Both the position numbers and the translations under genes were made by a program. A stretch of 64,000 bases of DNA from positions 870,501-934,500 of the forward strand of contig NZ_CP101125.1 in NCBI RefSeq assembly GCF_024296925.1, in the 5' to 3' direction. The notes under the pieces were generated by a model, which searched no databases, was not told the origin of the DNA, and saw only the letters and a list, made by a program, of their open reading frames with translations. Shown piece by piece: positions 16,859 to 26,142 of the stretch (position 1 is its first letter; every line of letters starts with the position of its first letter). The stretch is from Pseudomonas nunensis. Its GTDB lineage: Bacteria > Pseudomonadota > Gammaproteobacteria > Pseudomonadales > Pseudomonadaceae.

Positions 16859-18853
16859 ATGGATAAAGTCAGGGCGTATCTGTTGGGACTTCCCCGGCGG
16901 CGCAAAAGGTTGATTCAAGTTGCGACCGACACGGTGTTGGTGTGGCTTGCCCTTTGGTTGGCTTTCATCGTCCGTCTGGGCATCGATGACATGTACAACC
17001 CGCTGCGGGTCCACTTGTGGCTTTTCGCTGCTGCTCCGCTGGTCGCCATCCCTCTTTTTATCCGCTTTGGCATGTACCGTGCGGTCATGCGCTACTTCGG
17101 TAACGATGCGCTGATTGCGATTATCAAGGCCGTGAGCCTTTCTGCCTTGATATTGGCCGTGGTGGTCTACTGGTACAGCAACCATGAGGCGGTTGTTCCG
17201 CGGTCGATCATATTCAACTATTGGTGGTTGAGCCTGGTGATCATTGGTGGCTTGCGCCTGTGCATGCGCCAGTACTTCATGGGTGACTGGTTTACGGCTG
17301 CCAAGCACGTCCCCTTCACCAATCGTGACGACGGCTTGACCAAGGTTGCGATCTACGGTGCCGGAGTGGCCGGTAACCAGCTTGTCGCTGCACTACGCAT
17401 GGGACGGGTCATGCGTCCCGTGGCATTTATCGACGATGATGCAAATATTGCGGATCGCTCTATTTCCGGCCTGCAAGTCTATAAACCGAAACATATCCAG
17501 CAGATGATCGATGTCACCGGTGCCCAGGAAATCCTCCTGGCCTTGCCGTCATCGACCCGTGCACGGCGCCGGGAAATCCTCAATATGCTCGAGGGTTACC
17601 CACTCCACATACGAAGCGTCCCCAATGTCACCGACCTGGCCAGCGGTCGGGTAAAGGTCGAAGACATCCAGGAAGTGGATATCGCGGACTTGCTGGGCCG
17701 CGACGCGGTTCCTGCGCAGCCGGATTTGCTTTCGCGTTGTATCAAAGGCAAGACGGTGATGGTAACGGGGGCGGGCGGGTCAATCGGTGCAGAGCTTTGC
17801 CGCCAGATATTCTCGCTGGGCCCGACCACGCTTCTGCTGTTCGAACATAGCGAATTCAATCTCTACAGCATTCTTTCCGAGCTGGAACAGCGCGGCTGCC
17901 GCGAGTCCGTGCCGGTGAAGTTGCTGCCGATCCTCGGCTCCATCCGCCACAAGGACAAGTTGCTGGACGTGATGAAGACCTGGCGCGTAGACACCGTCTA
18001 CCACGCGGCAGCCTATAAACACGTACCCATGGTCGAACACAATATTGCCGAAGGAGTGCTCAACAACGTTATAGGCACTCTGAATACTGCCCAGGCTGCC
18101 TTGCAGTCCGGTGTTTCCAATTTCGTGTTGATTTCCACTGACAAAGCCGTCCGTCCTACCAATGTCATGGGCAGCACCAAACGCCTGGCCGAATTGACGC
18201 TGCAAGCCCTTAGCCGCGAAATTGCCCCGGTATTGTTTGGCGACAAAGGCAACGTGTCCCGTGTCAACAAAACCCGTTTCACCATGGTGCGCTTTGGCAA
18301 TGTATTGGGGTCTTCTGGTTCGGTGATCCCGCTGTTCCACAGCCAGATCAAATCAGGCGGCCCGCTGACCGTTACGCACCCGAAAATCACTCGTTACTTC
18401 ATGACCATCCCGGAAGCTGCACAATTGGTAATCCAGGCCGGTTCCATGGGGCTGGGCGGTGATGTGTTCGTGCTCGATATGGGCGAGCCGGTAAAAATCG
18501 TCGAACTGGCGGAGAAGATGATTCACCTATCCGGCTTGAGTATTCGTTCGGAGAAAAACCCTCAAGGCGATATCTCCATCGAATTCACCGGCCTGCGTCC
18601 GGGCGAAAAACTCTACGAAGAATTGCTGATTGGCGACAACGTGGTGGCGACGCCTCATCCAATGATCATGAGCGCTCACGAAGACCATCTGCCGTGGGAT
18701 GTGCTCAAGGTCCGTTTGACGGAGCTGCTCAACGCTGTCGAGCAGGATGACTACTCCCGAGTTCGCCTGCTCCTGCGTGGGACCGTCAGTGGCTACACTC
18801 CGGACGGCGAAATCGTCGACTGGATCTACCAGCAGCGCCGTCTCGAACCCTGA
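16859..18853 (+). CDS. wbpM: UDP-GlcNAc 4,6-dehydratase WbpM
   Basis: A 664-residue membrane-anchored dehydratase. Four hydrophobic segments fill the first 150 residues; a first Rossmann region has IYGAGVAGNQLV, and the catalytic domain starts with MVTGAGGSIGAE (about 302-313). The active-site set is Ser426, Met437 and Lys441 (VMGSTK), with Met where most relatives have Tyr, one residue offset from the numbering known for P. aeruginosa WbpM. That agreement supports the ATG at 16859 over the GTG at 16844. It makes UDP-4-keto-6-deoxy-GlcNAc for the wbpV-like enzyme and is needed for many Pseudomonas O-antigens. Confidence 0.95.
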   Translation: MDKVRAYLLGLPRRRKRLIQVATDTVLVWLALWLAFIVRLGIDDMYNPLRVHLWLFAAAPLVAIPLFIRFGMYRAVMRYFGNDALIAIIKAVSLSALILAVVVYWYSNHEAVVPRSIIFNYWWLSLVIIGGLRLCMRQYFMGDWFTAAKHVPFTNRDDGLTKVAIYGAGVAGNQLVAALRMGRVMRPVAFIDDDANIADRSISGLQVYKPKHIQQMIDVTGAQEILLALPSSTRARRREILNMLEGYPLHIRSVPNVTDLASGRVKVEDIQEVDIADLLGRDAVPAQPDLLSRCIKGKTVMVTGAGGSIGAELCRQIFSLGPTTLLLFEHSEFNLYSILSELEQRGCRESVPVKLLPILGSIRHKDKLLDVMKTWRVDTVYHAAAYKHVPMVEHNIAEGVLNNVIGTLNTAQAALQSGVSNFVLISTDKAVRPTNVMGSTKRLAELTLQALSREIAPVLFGDKGNVSRVNKTRFTMVRFGNVLGSSGSVIPLFHSQIKSGGPLTVTHPKITRYFMTIPEAAQLVIQAGSMGLGGDVFVLDMGEPVKIVELAEKMIHLSGLSIRSEKNPQGDISIEFTGLRPGEKLYEELLIGDNVVATPHPMIMSAHEDHLPWDVLKVRLTELLNAVEQDDYSRVRLLLRGTVSGYTPDGEIVDWIYQQRRLEP

Positions 18854-18916
18854 TTGTTTCATATTTTGAAACGTACACACTTTTGACAGCTCCATTACAT
18901 CGCCTAAGTTGGTAGA

Positions 18917-18938
18917 GCAGCTTCGGAAAAGCTGCTTT
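18917..18938 (+). terminator. Weak hairpin between wbpM and comEA
   Basis: GCAGCTT and AAGCTGC flank a five-base loop, followed by only TTT. It could terminate part of wbpM transcription or just form a leader hairpin of comEA. Confidence 0.35.
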
Positions 18939-18966
18939 CTCAATCGATGTTCATGGAGCTTCACTT

Positions 18967-19302
18967 ATGCGTACAGGTTATTTCTCCTCCCTGGTTTTTG
19001 CCCTGCTCACCAGCGCCTCTATTGCCGCCATTGCTGCGCCTGCGAGCAAGCCTGAGGCTGTCAATGCGCCGCTGGTAATGGACGTTACCGCCAAGGCACA
19101 AGGTGAAAAAATAGATCTGAATGGTGCCGATGCTCCGACGCTGCAGCGTGAGCTGGCAGGTGTCGGCGAAGCCAAGGCCAAGGCGATTGTTGCATATCGT
19201 GACACTAATGGGCCGTTTGCATCGGTGGATGAGTTGCTGGAAGTGAAAGGGATCGGCAAAGCGATTCTGGACAGGAATCGCGATAAGCTCGAAGTGAACT
19301 AA
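18967..19302 (+). CDS. comEA: ComEA-type helix-hairpin-helix protein
   Basis: A 111-residue secreted protein: an N-terminal signal peptide (about residues 1-25, ending AIAAPAS), then a double helix-hairpin-helix region (LNGADAPTLQREL, GVGEAKAKAIVAYR, LLEVKGIGKAIL). Proteins of this type bind DNA in the periplasm and in competent bacteria take part in DNA uptake. It sits directly downstream of wbpM, an arrangement conserved in fluorescent pseudomonads, and is closed by a strong terminator. Confidence 0.88.
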   Translation: MRTGYFSSLVFALLTSASIAAIAAPASKPEAVNAPLVMDVTAKAQGEKIDLNGADAPTLQRELAGVGEAKAKAIVAYRDTNGPFASVDELLEVKGIGKAILDRNRDKLEVN

Positions 19303-19321
19303 GCTTTAGAGCTACGCCAAG

Positions 19322-19346
19322 AGGCCGGTCATTGACCGGCCTTTTT
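19322..19346 (+). terminator. Rho-independent terminator after comEA
   Basis: A perfect stem GGCCGGTC / GACCGGCC with a three-base loop (19323-19341) followed by five T. Confidence 0.9.
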
Positions 19347-19492
19347 ACGTTCTGGACGCCAGCGCCGACGCGCGACCTTTCGTCAGCAAATAAAAAATTA
19401 CGGCTATCATATGGCAATTGAATTATGCCTATAATAAAAAGCTGAAGCGCTTTGGCGCTCGCTTTCCCTCAAGCATTTTCAGGAGCACTGTC

Positions 19493-20287
19493 ATGAATTC
19501 TGCCAAGTCTCAAGGTACAGCTCTCGTCACCGGCGCTTCATCCGGTATCGGCGCAATTTACGCCGAGCGATTGGCGGCGCGTGGTTTTGATCTGTTGTTG
19601 GTGGCTCGCGATGAGCAGCGACTGGAAGCGGCGGCGAGTAAGCTGCGCGACGAGCACGGCGTTCAAGTTGAAGTGCTCAAGGCAGACCTGACGCAAAAGG
19701 ATGAGGTGCTGAAGCTTGAACAACGCCTGCGAAGTGATTCGAGTATCACCCTGCTACTCAACAACGCCGGCGTCGCATCAGATGGTTTGCTGGCCAATGC
19801 TGATATGGACCAACTGGAGCGCCTGATACAGCTCAACGTCACCAGCGTTACTCGCCTGGCGTCGGCGGCAGCGGCCAGTTTTGCCAAGGCCGGGCGGGGC
19901 ACGATCATCAATATTGCGTCGGTCGTCGCCTTGTTCCCTGAGCGGTTCAACGCGACGTATAGCGCCAGCAAGGCGTATGTTCTGAGTCTGACCCAATCGT
20001 TGAATGCCGAATTGAACGGCACCGGGGTCCAGGTCCAAGCGGTGTTGCCTGGGGTGACACGCACGGAAATCTGGGAGCGTTCCGGTATCGACGCCAGCGG
20101 CATCCCGGCGGAAATGATCATGGAGGCCGGGGAAATGGTCGACGCGGCGCTGTCGGGTCTGGACCAAGGCGAGTTGATTACGATTCCTTCGTTGCCCGAC
20201 GCTGCCGATTGGGATGCCTTTGTAGCGGCGCGTCTGGTATTGGCACCGAATCTTTCCAAAAGTAAGGCCGCCACGCGTTACAAGTGA
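19493..20287 (+). CDS. Short-chain dehydrogenase/reductase
   Basis: A 264-residue classical SDR: TGASSGIG for NAD(P) binding, NNAGVA in the fourth strand, and the catalytic YSASK. The ATG at 19493 has AGGAG ten bases upstream and begins the fold; the frame runs further up to 19418 without support. The substrate is unknown. It is followed by a FabF-like synthase on the same strand 32 bases on, so a role in fatty-acid or polyketide-type chemistry is possible. Confidence 0.85.
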   Translation: MNSAKSQGTALVTGASSGIGAIYAERLAARGFDLLLVARDEQRLEAAASKLRDEHGVQVEVLKADLTQKDEVLKLEQRLRSDSSITLLLNNAGVASDGLLANADMDQLERLIQLNVTSVTRLASAAAASFAKAGRGTIINIASVVALFPERFNATYSASKAYVLSLTQSLNAELNGTGVQVQAVLPGVTRTEIWERSGIDASGIPAEMIMEAGEMVDAALSGLDQGELITIPSLPDAADWDAFVAARLVLAPNLSKSKAATRYK

Positions 20288-20319
20288 GGCGCCATGAATC
20301 GGCTTGAGGTAATTGCGGT

Positions 20320-21594
20320 ATGAGTGATCGTCGAGTAGTTGTAACGGGCATGGGCATTGTGTCGCCGCTGGGCACGGGCGTCGAAGCTGTCTGGGCGCGC
20401 CTGCTGGCCGGGCGCTCCGGACTGCGAGCGTTGCCGGCTGACGTCGTGGCGGATTTGCCGGCCAAGGTCGGTGGCGCCGTACCGAGCGCAACCGAAGATG
20501 CGGAAGCCGGTTTCGATCCAGATCGGGCAATCGCGCCCAAAGAACAGAAGAAGATGGACCGTTTCATTATGTTTGCCATGGAGGCTGCACGTCAGGCGCT
20601 GGAGCAGTCCGGTTGGAAAGCGCTGGACGCCAATGCCCAGGAAAGGACGGCCACCATCATCGGTTCTGGCGTGGGTGGATTCGGCGCAATCGCCGATGCA
20701 GTGCGCACCACCGACACTCGCGGTCCGCGACGTTTGTCGCCGTTCACCATTCCATCGTTCCTGGTCAATCTCGCGGCCGGCCACGTGTCGATCCAACATG
20801 GTTTCAAAGGTCCATTGGGCGCACCGGTCACCGCGTGTGCGGCTGGCGTTCAGGCGATCGGTGATGCGGCGCGGCTCATTCGCTGTGGCGAGGCCGATAT
20901 TGCCGTGTGCGGCGGGGCAGAGGCGTCAATTGATCGTGTCAGCCTGGCCGGTTTTGCCGCGGCCCGCGCCTTGTCCAGCGGTTTCAACGACACGCCGGAG
21001 CGCGCTTCGCGGCCGTTCGACAGTGATCGCGACGGCTTTGTGATGGGGGAGGGTTCCGGTCTACTGGTCATCGAATCCCTGGAACATGCGCTGGCCCGTG
21101 GAGCCCAGCCCATCGCGGAACTGGTCGGCTACGGCACCAGTGCCGATGCCTATCACCTGACCGCCGGCCCCGAGGACGGCAGCGGGGCCCGACGGGCGAT
21201 GTCGCTGGCGTTGGCGCAGGCGGGAATTTCGCCGGCGCAGGTCCAGCATCTGAATGCTCACGCCACCTCGACGCCGGTCGGAGATCTGGGTGAGTTGGCG
21301 GCGATCAAGTCATTGTTCGGGACGGACAACAAGATTGCCGTGACCTCGACCAAGTCTGCCACCGGGCATCTGCTCGGCGCCGCCGGCGGGATCGAGGCGA
21401 TCTTCACGCTGTTGGCCATCCGCGATCAGATCGTGCCTGCGACCCTCAATTTCGAAACGCCGGACCCGGCAGCCGAAGGCGTGGATATCGTCCATGGCGA
21501 AGCGCGGTCGATGCCGATCGAATACGCCCTGTCCAACGGCTTCGGCTTCGGCGGGGTGAATGCCAGCGTGCTGTTCAAGCGTTGGCAGGGCTAG
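20320..21594 (+). CDS. fabF: FabF-like beta-ketoacyl-ACP synthase II
   Basis: A 424-residue condensing enzyme with the full Cys-His-His set: Cys173 in TACAAG, His314 in NAHATSTPVGD and His350 in KSATGHLLGAAGG. It would elongate acyl-ACP with malonyl-ACP. It is not next to acpP, fabG or fabD, so it is probably a second FabF paralogue and not the main one; the symbol is given for the family. Its TAG overlaps the stop codon of the opposing tetR-type gene. Confidence 0.87.
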   Translation: MSDRRVVVTGMGIVSPLGTGVEAVWARLLAGRSGLRALPADVVADLPAKVGGAVPSATEDAEAGFDPDRAIAPKEQKKMDRFIMFAMEAARQALEQSGWKALDANAQERTATIIGSGVGGFGAIADAVRTTDTRGPRRLSPFTIPSFLVNLAAGHVSIQHGFKGPLGAPVTACAAGVQAIGDAARLIRCGEADIAVCGGAEASIDRVSLAGFAAARALSSGFNDTPERASRPFDSDRDGFVMGEGSGLLVIESLEHALARGAQPIAELVGYGTSADAYHLTAGPEDGSGARRAMSLALAQAGISPAQVQHLNAHATSTPVGDLGELAAIKSLFGTDNKIAVTSTKSATGHLLGAAGGIEAIFTLLAIRDQIVPATLNFETPDPAAEGVDIVHGEARSMPIEYALSNGFGFGGVNASVLFKRWQG

Positions 21595-22148
21595 TCGCTG
21601 GATTGCTTGAGGTGATTGCGAGTGACGTCGAGAATTCGCTGGGCCAGTTCAGCGTTCTCGACACTGCGTGATAGTAAAAGCGCCCCGACCAGCGTCGACA
21701 TGATGACGATGCTGCGTTCGGCGGCGTTTTCCCCTTCAAGGGTGCCTTGCACCTGTTCCAGTCGCGCGTTAAGCACTGCATCGCTGGTGGGGCTCGCTTG
21801 CCCGCGCAACCCGAGTTCCGACGACATGGTCGGCAGGGGACAGCCCTCGTGTGGGGATGTCTTGTGCCATTCGGATAAGTAAGTGTCGATGAACGCATCC
21901 AGTGGACGCTCGGAAGCGAACAGCTCGGCGCAAACGCCTTCGACTTGCTCGCCAGCGGCCACCAAGGCCTTTTCCACCAGTTCGTCCTTGGATTTGAAGT
22001 GTGAATAAAAGCCGCCGTGGGTCAGCCCCAGCGCTTTCATCAAAGGTTGCAAGCCGGTCGCACCGATTCCGTCGCGGCGAAAGCGTGCTGACGCTTCCTT
22101 GATAATGCGTTGGTGGGTCTGGGCTTTATGGTCCTGCGAGTAACGCAT
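21591..22148 (-). CDS. TetR/AcrR-family transcriptional regulator
   Basis: A 185-residue regulator with an N-terminal helix-turn-helix (TGLQPLMKALGLTHGGFYSHF, about residues 35-55) typical of the TetR family and a variable helical ligand domain. The ATG at 22148 (MRYSQDH) has GGAG eight bases upstream; a TTG at 22166 would add six residues. It ends inside the stop codon of the FabF-like gene on the other strand. Target and ligand are unknown; the neighbouring SDR-fabF pair is a candidate target. Confidence 0.85.
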   Translation of the reverse strand: MRYSQDHKAQTHQRIIKEASARFRRDGIGATGLQPLMKALGLTHGGFYSHFKSKDELVEKALVAAGEQVEGVCAELFASERPLDAFIDTYLSEWHKTSPHEGCPLPTMSSELGLRGQASPTSDAVLNARLEQVQGTLEGENAAERSIVIMSTLVGALLLSRSVENAELAQRILDVTRNHLKQSSD

Positions 22149-22253
22149 CTCTAATCTCCGCGACAATGCGCCATCTTAACCAATGAATGTTGGATGGTGA
22201 CTGTACTTCTACTCCTAAAAAGCATGCAGATGCGTCGAACCACAAAAAATAAA

Positions 22254-22278
22254 CCCCGCCTTGATGGCGGGGTTTTTT
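22254..22278. terminator. Bidirectional terminator below the DUF2897 gene
   Basis: CCCCGCC and GGCGGGG with a five-base loop (22254-22272), six T on the plus side and an A-rich flank on the other, so it can stop transcription both ways. Confidence 0.88.
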
Positions 22279-22279
22279 G

Positions 22280-22447
22280 TCAGCGGTCCTGCGCTTCCTT
22301 GGCATCCATTTCCGCATTGCGTTCGGCGACGCGTTTACGTTGCTCTTCGGTCAGATCGACCTTGGTGGCGGTGTCTCGCAACATCATCAAACCGCCAACG
22401 ATCGAGCCGATTGCAACGACCAGAATCAACCAGGCATACCAGGGCAT
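22280..22447 (-). CDS. Small membrane protein, DUF2897 type
   Basis: A 55-residue protein: one hydrophobic segment at the N-terminus (WYAWLILVVAIGSIVGGLMML) followed by a charged helix (LTEEQRKRVAERNAEMDAKE). This build matches the DUF2897 family of small inner-membrane proteins of unknown function. The ATG at 22447 has AGGAG a few bases upstream; longer in-frame starts do not. Confidence 0.8.
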   Translation of the reverse strand: MPWYAWLILVVAIGSIVGGLMMLRDTATKVDLTEEQRKRVAERNAEMDAKEAQDR

Positions 22448-22571
22448 AGGGCTCTCCTTGAGGGCAGGCCGGTTGGCGGAGTTCGCCAACCGATCGTGCA
22501 TACCACTTTGAGCGATTAATTTTCGCAGTGGTTCCATTCTATGCCTGATATGCCAGCAACAGCTGCGCTGT

Positions 22572-23936
22572 TTAAAGCCCGGTCAACATCGCATCCGCCG
22601 GCGCATCGGCCCGCAGTTGCGCGGTCAGCATGAAGTACACGAAACCCACCGCCATGAAACCGAGGAAGATCAACCCGATCAACGCGTTGAACCAGGCCAT
22701 CGCCACCAGGCACACCACCGCCAGCACCAGCGCAATCATCGGCACCAGCGGATAGCACGGCGCACGGAAGGTGCGTTCCAGGTTCGGCTCGGTTTTACGC
22801 AATTTGAACAGGCTGAGCATGCTCATGATGTACATCACGATCGCGCCGAACACCGCCATGGTGATCATCGCCGCCGTCAGCGTCATGCCGCCGAGGTTGA
22901 TCAAACCGTCGCTATAGATAGCGGCGATACCGATCAGGCCACCAGCGATGATCGCCCGGTGCGGCGTCTGGAAGCGCGACAACTTGGCCAGGGATTTCGG
23001 CAGGTAACCGGCCCGGGCGAGGGCAAAGAACTGCCGTGAATAGCCAAGGATGATCCCGTGGAAACTCGCCACCAGGCCGAACAGGCCGATCCACACCAGC
23101 ATGTGCAACCAGCCGGAGCTTTCACCGACCACAGTTTTCATCGCTTGCGGCAGCGGATCGTTGATGTTCGACAGGGTGCGCCAGTCACCAACGCCGCCGG
23201 CAAAGAACATCACGCCCATGGCCAGTAGCACCAGGGTCAGGATGCCGCTGATATAAGCCTTCGGAATCGTGCGTTTCGGGTCCTTGGCTTCCTCGGCCGC
23301 CATGGCTGCGCCTTCGATAGCGAGGAAAAACCAGATCGCGAACGGGATCGCCGCGAACATCCCGGCAATCGCCGGTGCGCCGAACACATCGGAACCGGCC
23401 CAGCCATTCAGGGCGAAGTTACTGAAACTGAACGCCGGGGCGACCACGCCCATGAACACTAGCAGCTCGGCCACGGCCAATACGCAGACGATCAACTCGA
23501 AGGTGGCCGCGAGTTTCACCCCGAGGATGTTCAGGCCCATGAACACGATGTAGGCGCCGACCGCCGCGTGCTTCGGATCGAGCGCCGGAAACTGCACATT
23601 CAGATAAGCGCCAATCGCCAGTGCGATGGCCGGCGGGGCGAAGACGAATTCGATCAGCGTCGCCAGCCCGGCGATCAATCCACCTTTCTCGCCAAAGGCG
23701 CGGCGGCTATAGGCAAACGGACCGCCGGCATGGGGAATCGCGGTGGTCAGCTCGGTGAAACTGAAGATGAAGCAGGTGTACATGGTGGCGACCATGAACG
23801 AGGTCACCAGAAAGCCCAATGTGCCCGCTACACCCCAGCCATAACTCCAGCCGAAGTACTCACCGGAAATCACCAGCCCGACCGCGATGCCCCACAGGTG
23901 CAGCGTGCCCAGCGTGGGTTTGAGTTGTGTGTTCAT
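22572..23936 (-). CDS. eat: Ethanolamine-type amino acid permease
   Basis: A 454-residue APC-superfamily transporter with about twelve membrane segments. The start GLVISGEYFGWSYGWG and the FFLAIEGAAMAAEEAKDPKR loop are typical of ethanolamine permeases. It would import ethanolamine as a carbon and nitrogen source. The ATG at 23936 (MNTQLKP) has GGGAG seven bases upstream. No eutBC lyase genes are next to it, so the catabolic genes must be elsewhere. The exact substrate is inferred from family resemblance. Confidence 0.82.
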   Translation of the reverse strand: MNTQLKPTLGTLHLWGIAVGLVISGEYFGWSYGWGVAGTLGFLVTSFMVATMYTCFIFSFTELTTAIPHAGGPFAYSRRAFGEKGGLIAGLATLIEFVFAPPAIALAIGAYLNVQFPALDPKHAAVGAYIVFMGLNILGVKLAATFELIVCVLAVAELLVFMGVVAPAFSFSNFALNGWAGSDVFGAPAIAGMFAAIPFAIWFFLAIEGAAMAAEEAKDPKRTIPKAYISGILTLVLLAMGVMFFAGGVGDWRTLSNINDPLPQAMKTVVGESSGWLHMLVWIGLFGLVASFHGIILGYSRQFFALARAGYLPKSLAKLSRFQTPHRAIIAGGLIGIAAIYSDGLINLGGMTLTAAMITMAVFGAIVMYIMSMLSLFKLRKTEPNLERTFRAPCYPLVPMIALVLAVVCLVAMAWFNALIGLIFLGFMAVGFVYFMLTAQLRADAPADAMLTGL

Positions 23937-24104
23937 GCGTTGCTCCCTGAACGGTTTGGAAAGCTCGGGGGAGGGCATTGCAGTGGGCGTGCCATTTTGT
24001 ATTTTGGCGTCGTAAAGCGGTTAAAGCTGTCGTATCGGGGATGATCGCGGCGGGATGCGCGCATTTTGTGCGCCAGTTGGGAGCAGTGCCGCCCGTTATG
24101 CCGC

Positions 24105-24181
24105 CTTCGCGAGCAAGCCCGCTCCTACAGGGGATTTGTGAACGACGCAAAACCAATGTGGGAGCGGGCTTGCTCGCGAAG
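24105..24181. repeat. REP pair (REPIN) upstream of kdp
   Basis: Two inverted copies of the CTTCGCGAGCAAGCCCGCTCC-type REP sequence with a spacer of about 25 bases, in the gap between the permease gene and kdpF. Confidence 0.9.
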
Positions 24182-24234
24182 AGGCCGGTCCATGCACCGC
24201 AAAACCTCGCTGTAACGCCGCCATAAACCCACTC

Positions 24235-24251
24235 TTTACGCTTTCTTTATG
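24235..24251 (+). promoter_or_regulatory. KdpE-box-like site upstream of kdpF
   Basis: TTTACG, five bases (CTTTC), then TTTATG, followed by CCCCGCC. This has the same layout as the E. coli KdpE site upstream of kdpFABC (TTTATA-N5-TTTACA followed by CCCCGCC, from memory). It lies about 90 bases before kdpF. Confidence 0.65.
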
Positions 24252-24342
24252 CCCCGCCACACCCCTCGCTCTCGTTCCTTTACAGCCTTGTTTCCGACAA
24301 TGACTCCACACGCGGCAATACGCCGTAACACGGAGAACTTCC

Positions 24343-24432
24343 ATGAGCGTTCTGGACGGGGTGTCACTGCTATTGGCAGTGGGGCTGTTCATTTATCTGT
24401 TGGTTGCGCTGTTGCGCGCGGACCGGAACTAG
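24343..24432 (+). CDS. kdpF: Potassium-transporting ATPase subunit KdpF
   Basis: A 29-residue single-span peptide (MSVLDGVSLLLAVGLFIYLL...RADRN) directly before kdpA, with GGAG eight to nine bases before the ATG. It is the usual size of KdpF, a lipid-like stabiliser of the KdpFABC complex in the inner membrane. It is only eight bases from the kdpA start. Confidence 0.92.
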   Translation: MSVLDGVSLLLAVGLFIYLLVALLRADRN

Positions 24433-24440
24433 GAGCGGCT

Positions 24441-26135
24441 ATGCACAGTTATGACTATTGGCTGATCCTGGCCTTCTTCGCCGTGGTGCTGATCCCGGCA
24501 CCGTTCCTTGGGCGTTTCTACTACAAGGTCATGGAAGGCCAGCGCACGTGGTTGTCGCCGATCCTCGGCCCGGTCGAGCGCGGCTGTTATCGGGTGGCCG
24601 GCGTGGATCCGCAGGCCGAACAGAGCTGGCAGAAATACACCCTGGCCTTGCTCGCCTTCAACCTCGCGGGTTTCTTGCTGTTGTTCGCGATCCTGTTGTT
24701 CCAGGATCACTTGCCGCTCAACCCGCAAAACCTGCCGGGCCAGGAGTGGACGCTGGCGTTCAACACCGCCGTCAGCTTCATGACCAACACCAACTGGCAG
24801 GCCTACAGCGGTGAAGCGTCCCTGAGCTACCTGAGTCAGATGGTCGGCCTCACCGTGCAGAACTTCGTCAGTGCCGCCACCGGCCTCGCCGTGCTGGTTG
24901 CCTTGTGCCGTGGTATCGGTCGCAAGTCGACCAAGAGCCTGGGCAACTTCTGGGTTGACATGACCCGCGCTACCCTCTACGGCCTGCTGCCGCTGTGCCT
25001 GCTGCTGGCGCTGTACCTGGTCTGGCAGGGCGTACCGCAAACTTTCGCGCAGTACGTGAATGCGGTAACCATGCAAGGTGTCGATCAGGTCATTCCGCTC
25101 GGCCCGGCTGCCAGCCAGATTGCGATCAAGCAACTGGGCACCAACGGCGGTGGCTTCTTCGGCGTCAACTCGGCGCATCCGTTCGAGAACCCGACGGCGT
25201 GGAGCAACCTGTTTGAGATGGCCTCGATCATCCTGATCCCGGTGGCCCTGGTGTTCACCTTCGGCCACTACGTGAAGGACCTGCGTCAGAGTCGCGCGAT
25301 TGTGGCCTGCATGTTCGCGCTGTTCCTGATCGGCGGCGCGACGTCGCTGTGGGCCGAGTACCAACCGAACCCGACCCTGGCCAACGCTGCCGTCGAACAG
25401 ACCGCACCGCTGGAAGGCAAGGAAGCGCGCTTCGGTACGACGGCGACTGTGCTGTGGTCGGTGACCACGACGGCGGCGTCCAACGGTTCGGTCAACGGCA
25501 TGCACGACAGCCTTAACCCGCTAAGCGGCATGGTTGCGCTGGTCAACATGATGGTCGGCGAAGTGATCTTCGGCGGCGTTGGTGCCGGGCTCTACGGCAT
25601 GTTGCTCAACGTTTTGATCGCGGTGTTCCTCGCCGGCCTGATGATCGGCCGCACTCCTGAATACCTCGGCAAGAAACTGCAGGCCAGGGAAGTGCAACTG
25701 CTGGTGGTGACCTTGCTGGTAATGCCGGTTGGCGTGCTGGTGCTCGGCGCGATTGCGGCGAGTTTGCCCGGCCCGGCCGGAGCCATCAGTAACCCCGGGC
25801 CGCATGGTTTCAGCCAGTTGCTGTACGCCTACACCTCGGCCAGTGCCAACAACGGCTCGGCGTTCGGCGGTATGAGTGCCAATACCCCGTTCCACAACCT
25901 GATGCTGGGGCTGGGCATGTTGATCGGTCGCTTCGGTTACATCCTCCCGGTTCTGGCGTTGGCCGGCAGCCTGGCGATGAAGAAAACCGCACCGATCGGC
26001 CAGAACAGCTTCCCGACCCATGGCCCGCTGTTCGTGACCTTGTTGACCGTGACCATTTTGCTGGTGGGCGGCCTGACCTTTTTGCCGACCCTGGCGCTGG
26101 GCCCAATCGCTGAACATCTGAGCATGGGCTTCTAA
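24441..26135 (+). CDS. kdpA: Potassium-transporting ATPase potassium-binding subunit KdpA
   Basis: A 564-residue polytopic membrane protein, the usual KdpA length. Four selectivity-filter-like loops can be seen, among them [29 protein letters not shown] and ANNGSAFGG. It is the channel-like subunit that binds and passes potassium. The ATG at 24441 has GGAG upstream and follows kdpF; the same frame is open further left but that stretch is intergenic. Confidence 0.97.
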   Translation: MHSYDYWLILAFFAVVLIPAPFLGRFYYKVMEGQRTWLSPILGPVERGCYRVAGVDPQAEQSWQKYTLALLAFNLAGFLLLFAILLFQDHLPLNPQNLPGQEWTLAFNTAVSFMTNTNWQAYSGEASLSYLSQMVGLTVQNFVSAATGLAVLVALCRGIGRKSTKSLGNFWVDMTRATLYGLLPLCLLLALYLVWQGVPQTFAQYVNAVTMQGVDQVIPLGPAASQIAIKQLGTNGGGFFGVNSAHPFENPTAWSNLFEMASIILIPVALVFTFGHYVKDLRQSRAIVACMFALFLIGGATSLWAEYQPNPTLANAAVEQTAPLEGKEARFGTTATVLWSVTTTAASNGSVNGMHDSLNPLSGMVALVNMMVGEVIFGGVGAGLYGMLLNVLIAVFLAGLMIGRTPEYLGKKLQAREVQLLVVTLLVMPVGVLVLGAIAASLPGPAGAISNPGPHGFSQLLYAYTSASANNGSAFGGMSANTPFHNLMLGLGMLIGRFGYILPVLALAGSLAMKKTAPIGQNSFPTHGPLFVTLLTVTILLVGGLTFLPTLALGPIAEHLSMGF

Positions 26136-26142
26136 GGAGTCA

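Noticed and set aside
18856..18872. GTTTCA/TGAAAC inverted repeat after wbpM as a terminator
   Set aside because: The stem is short and AT-rich and no T run follows.
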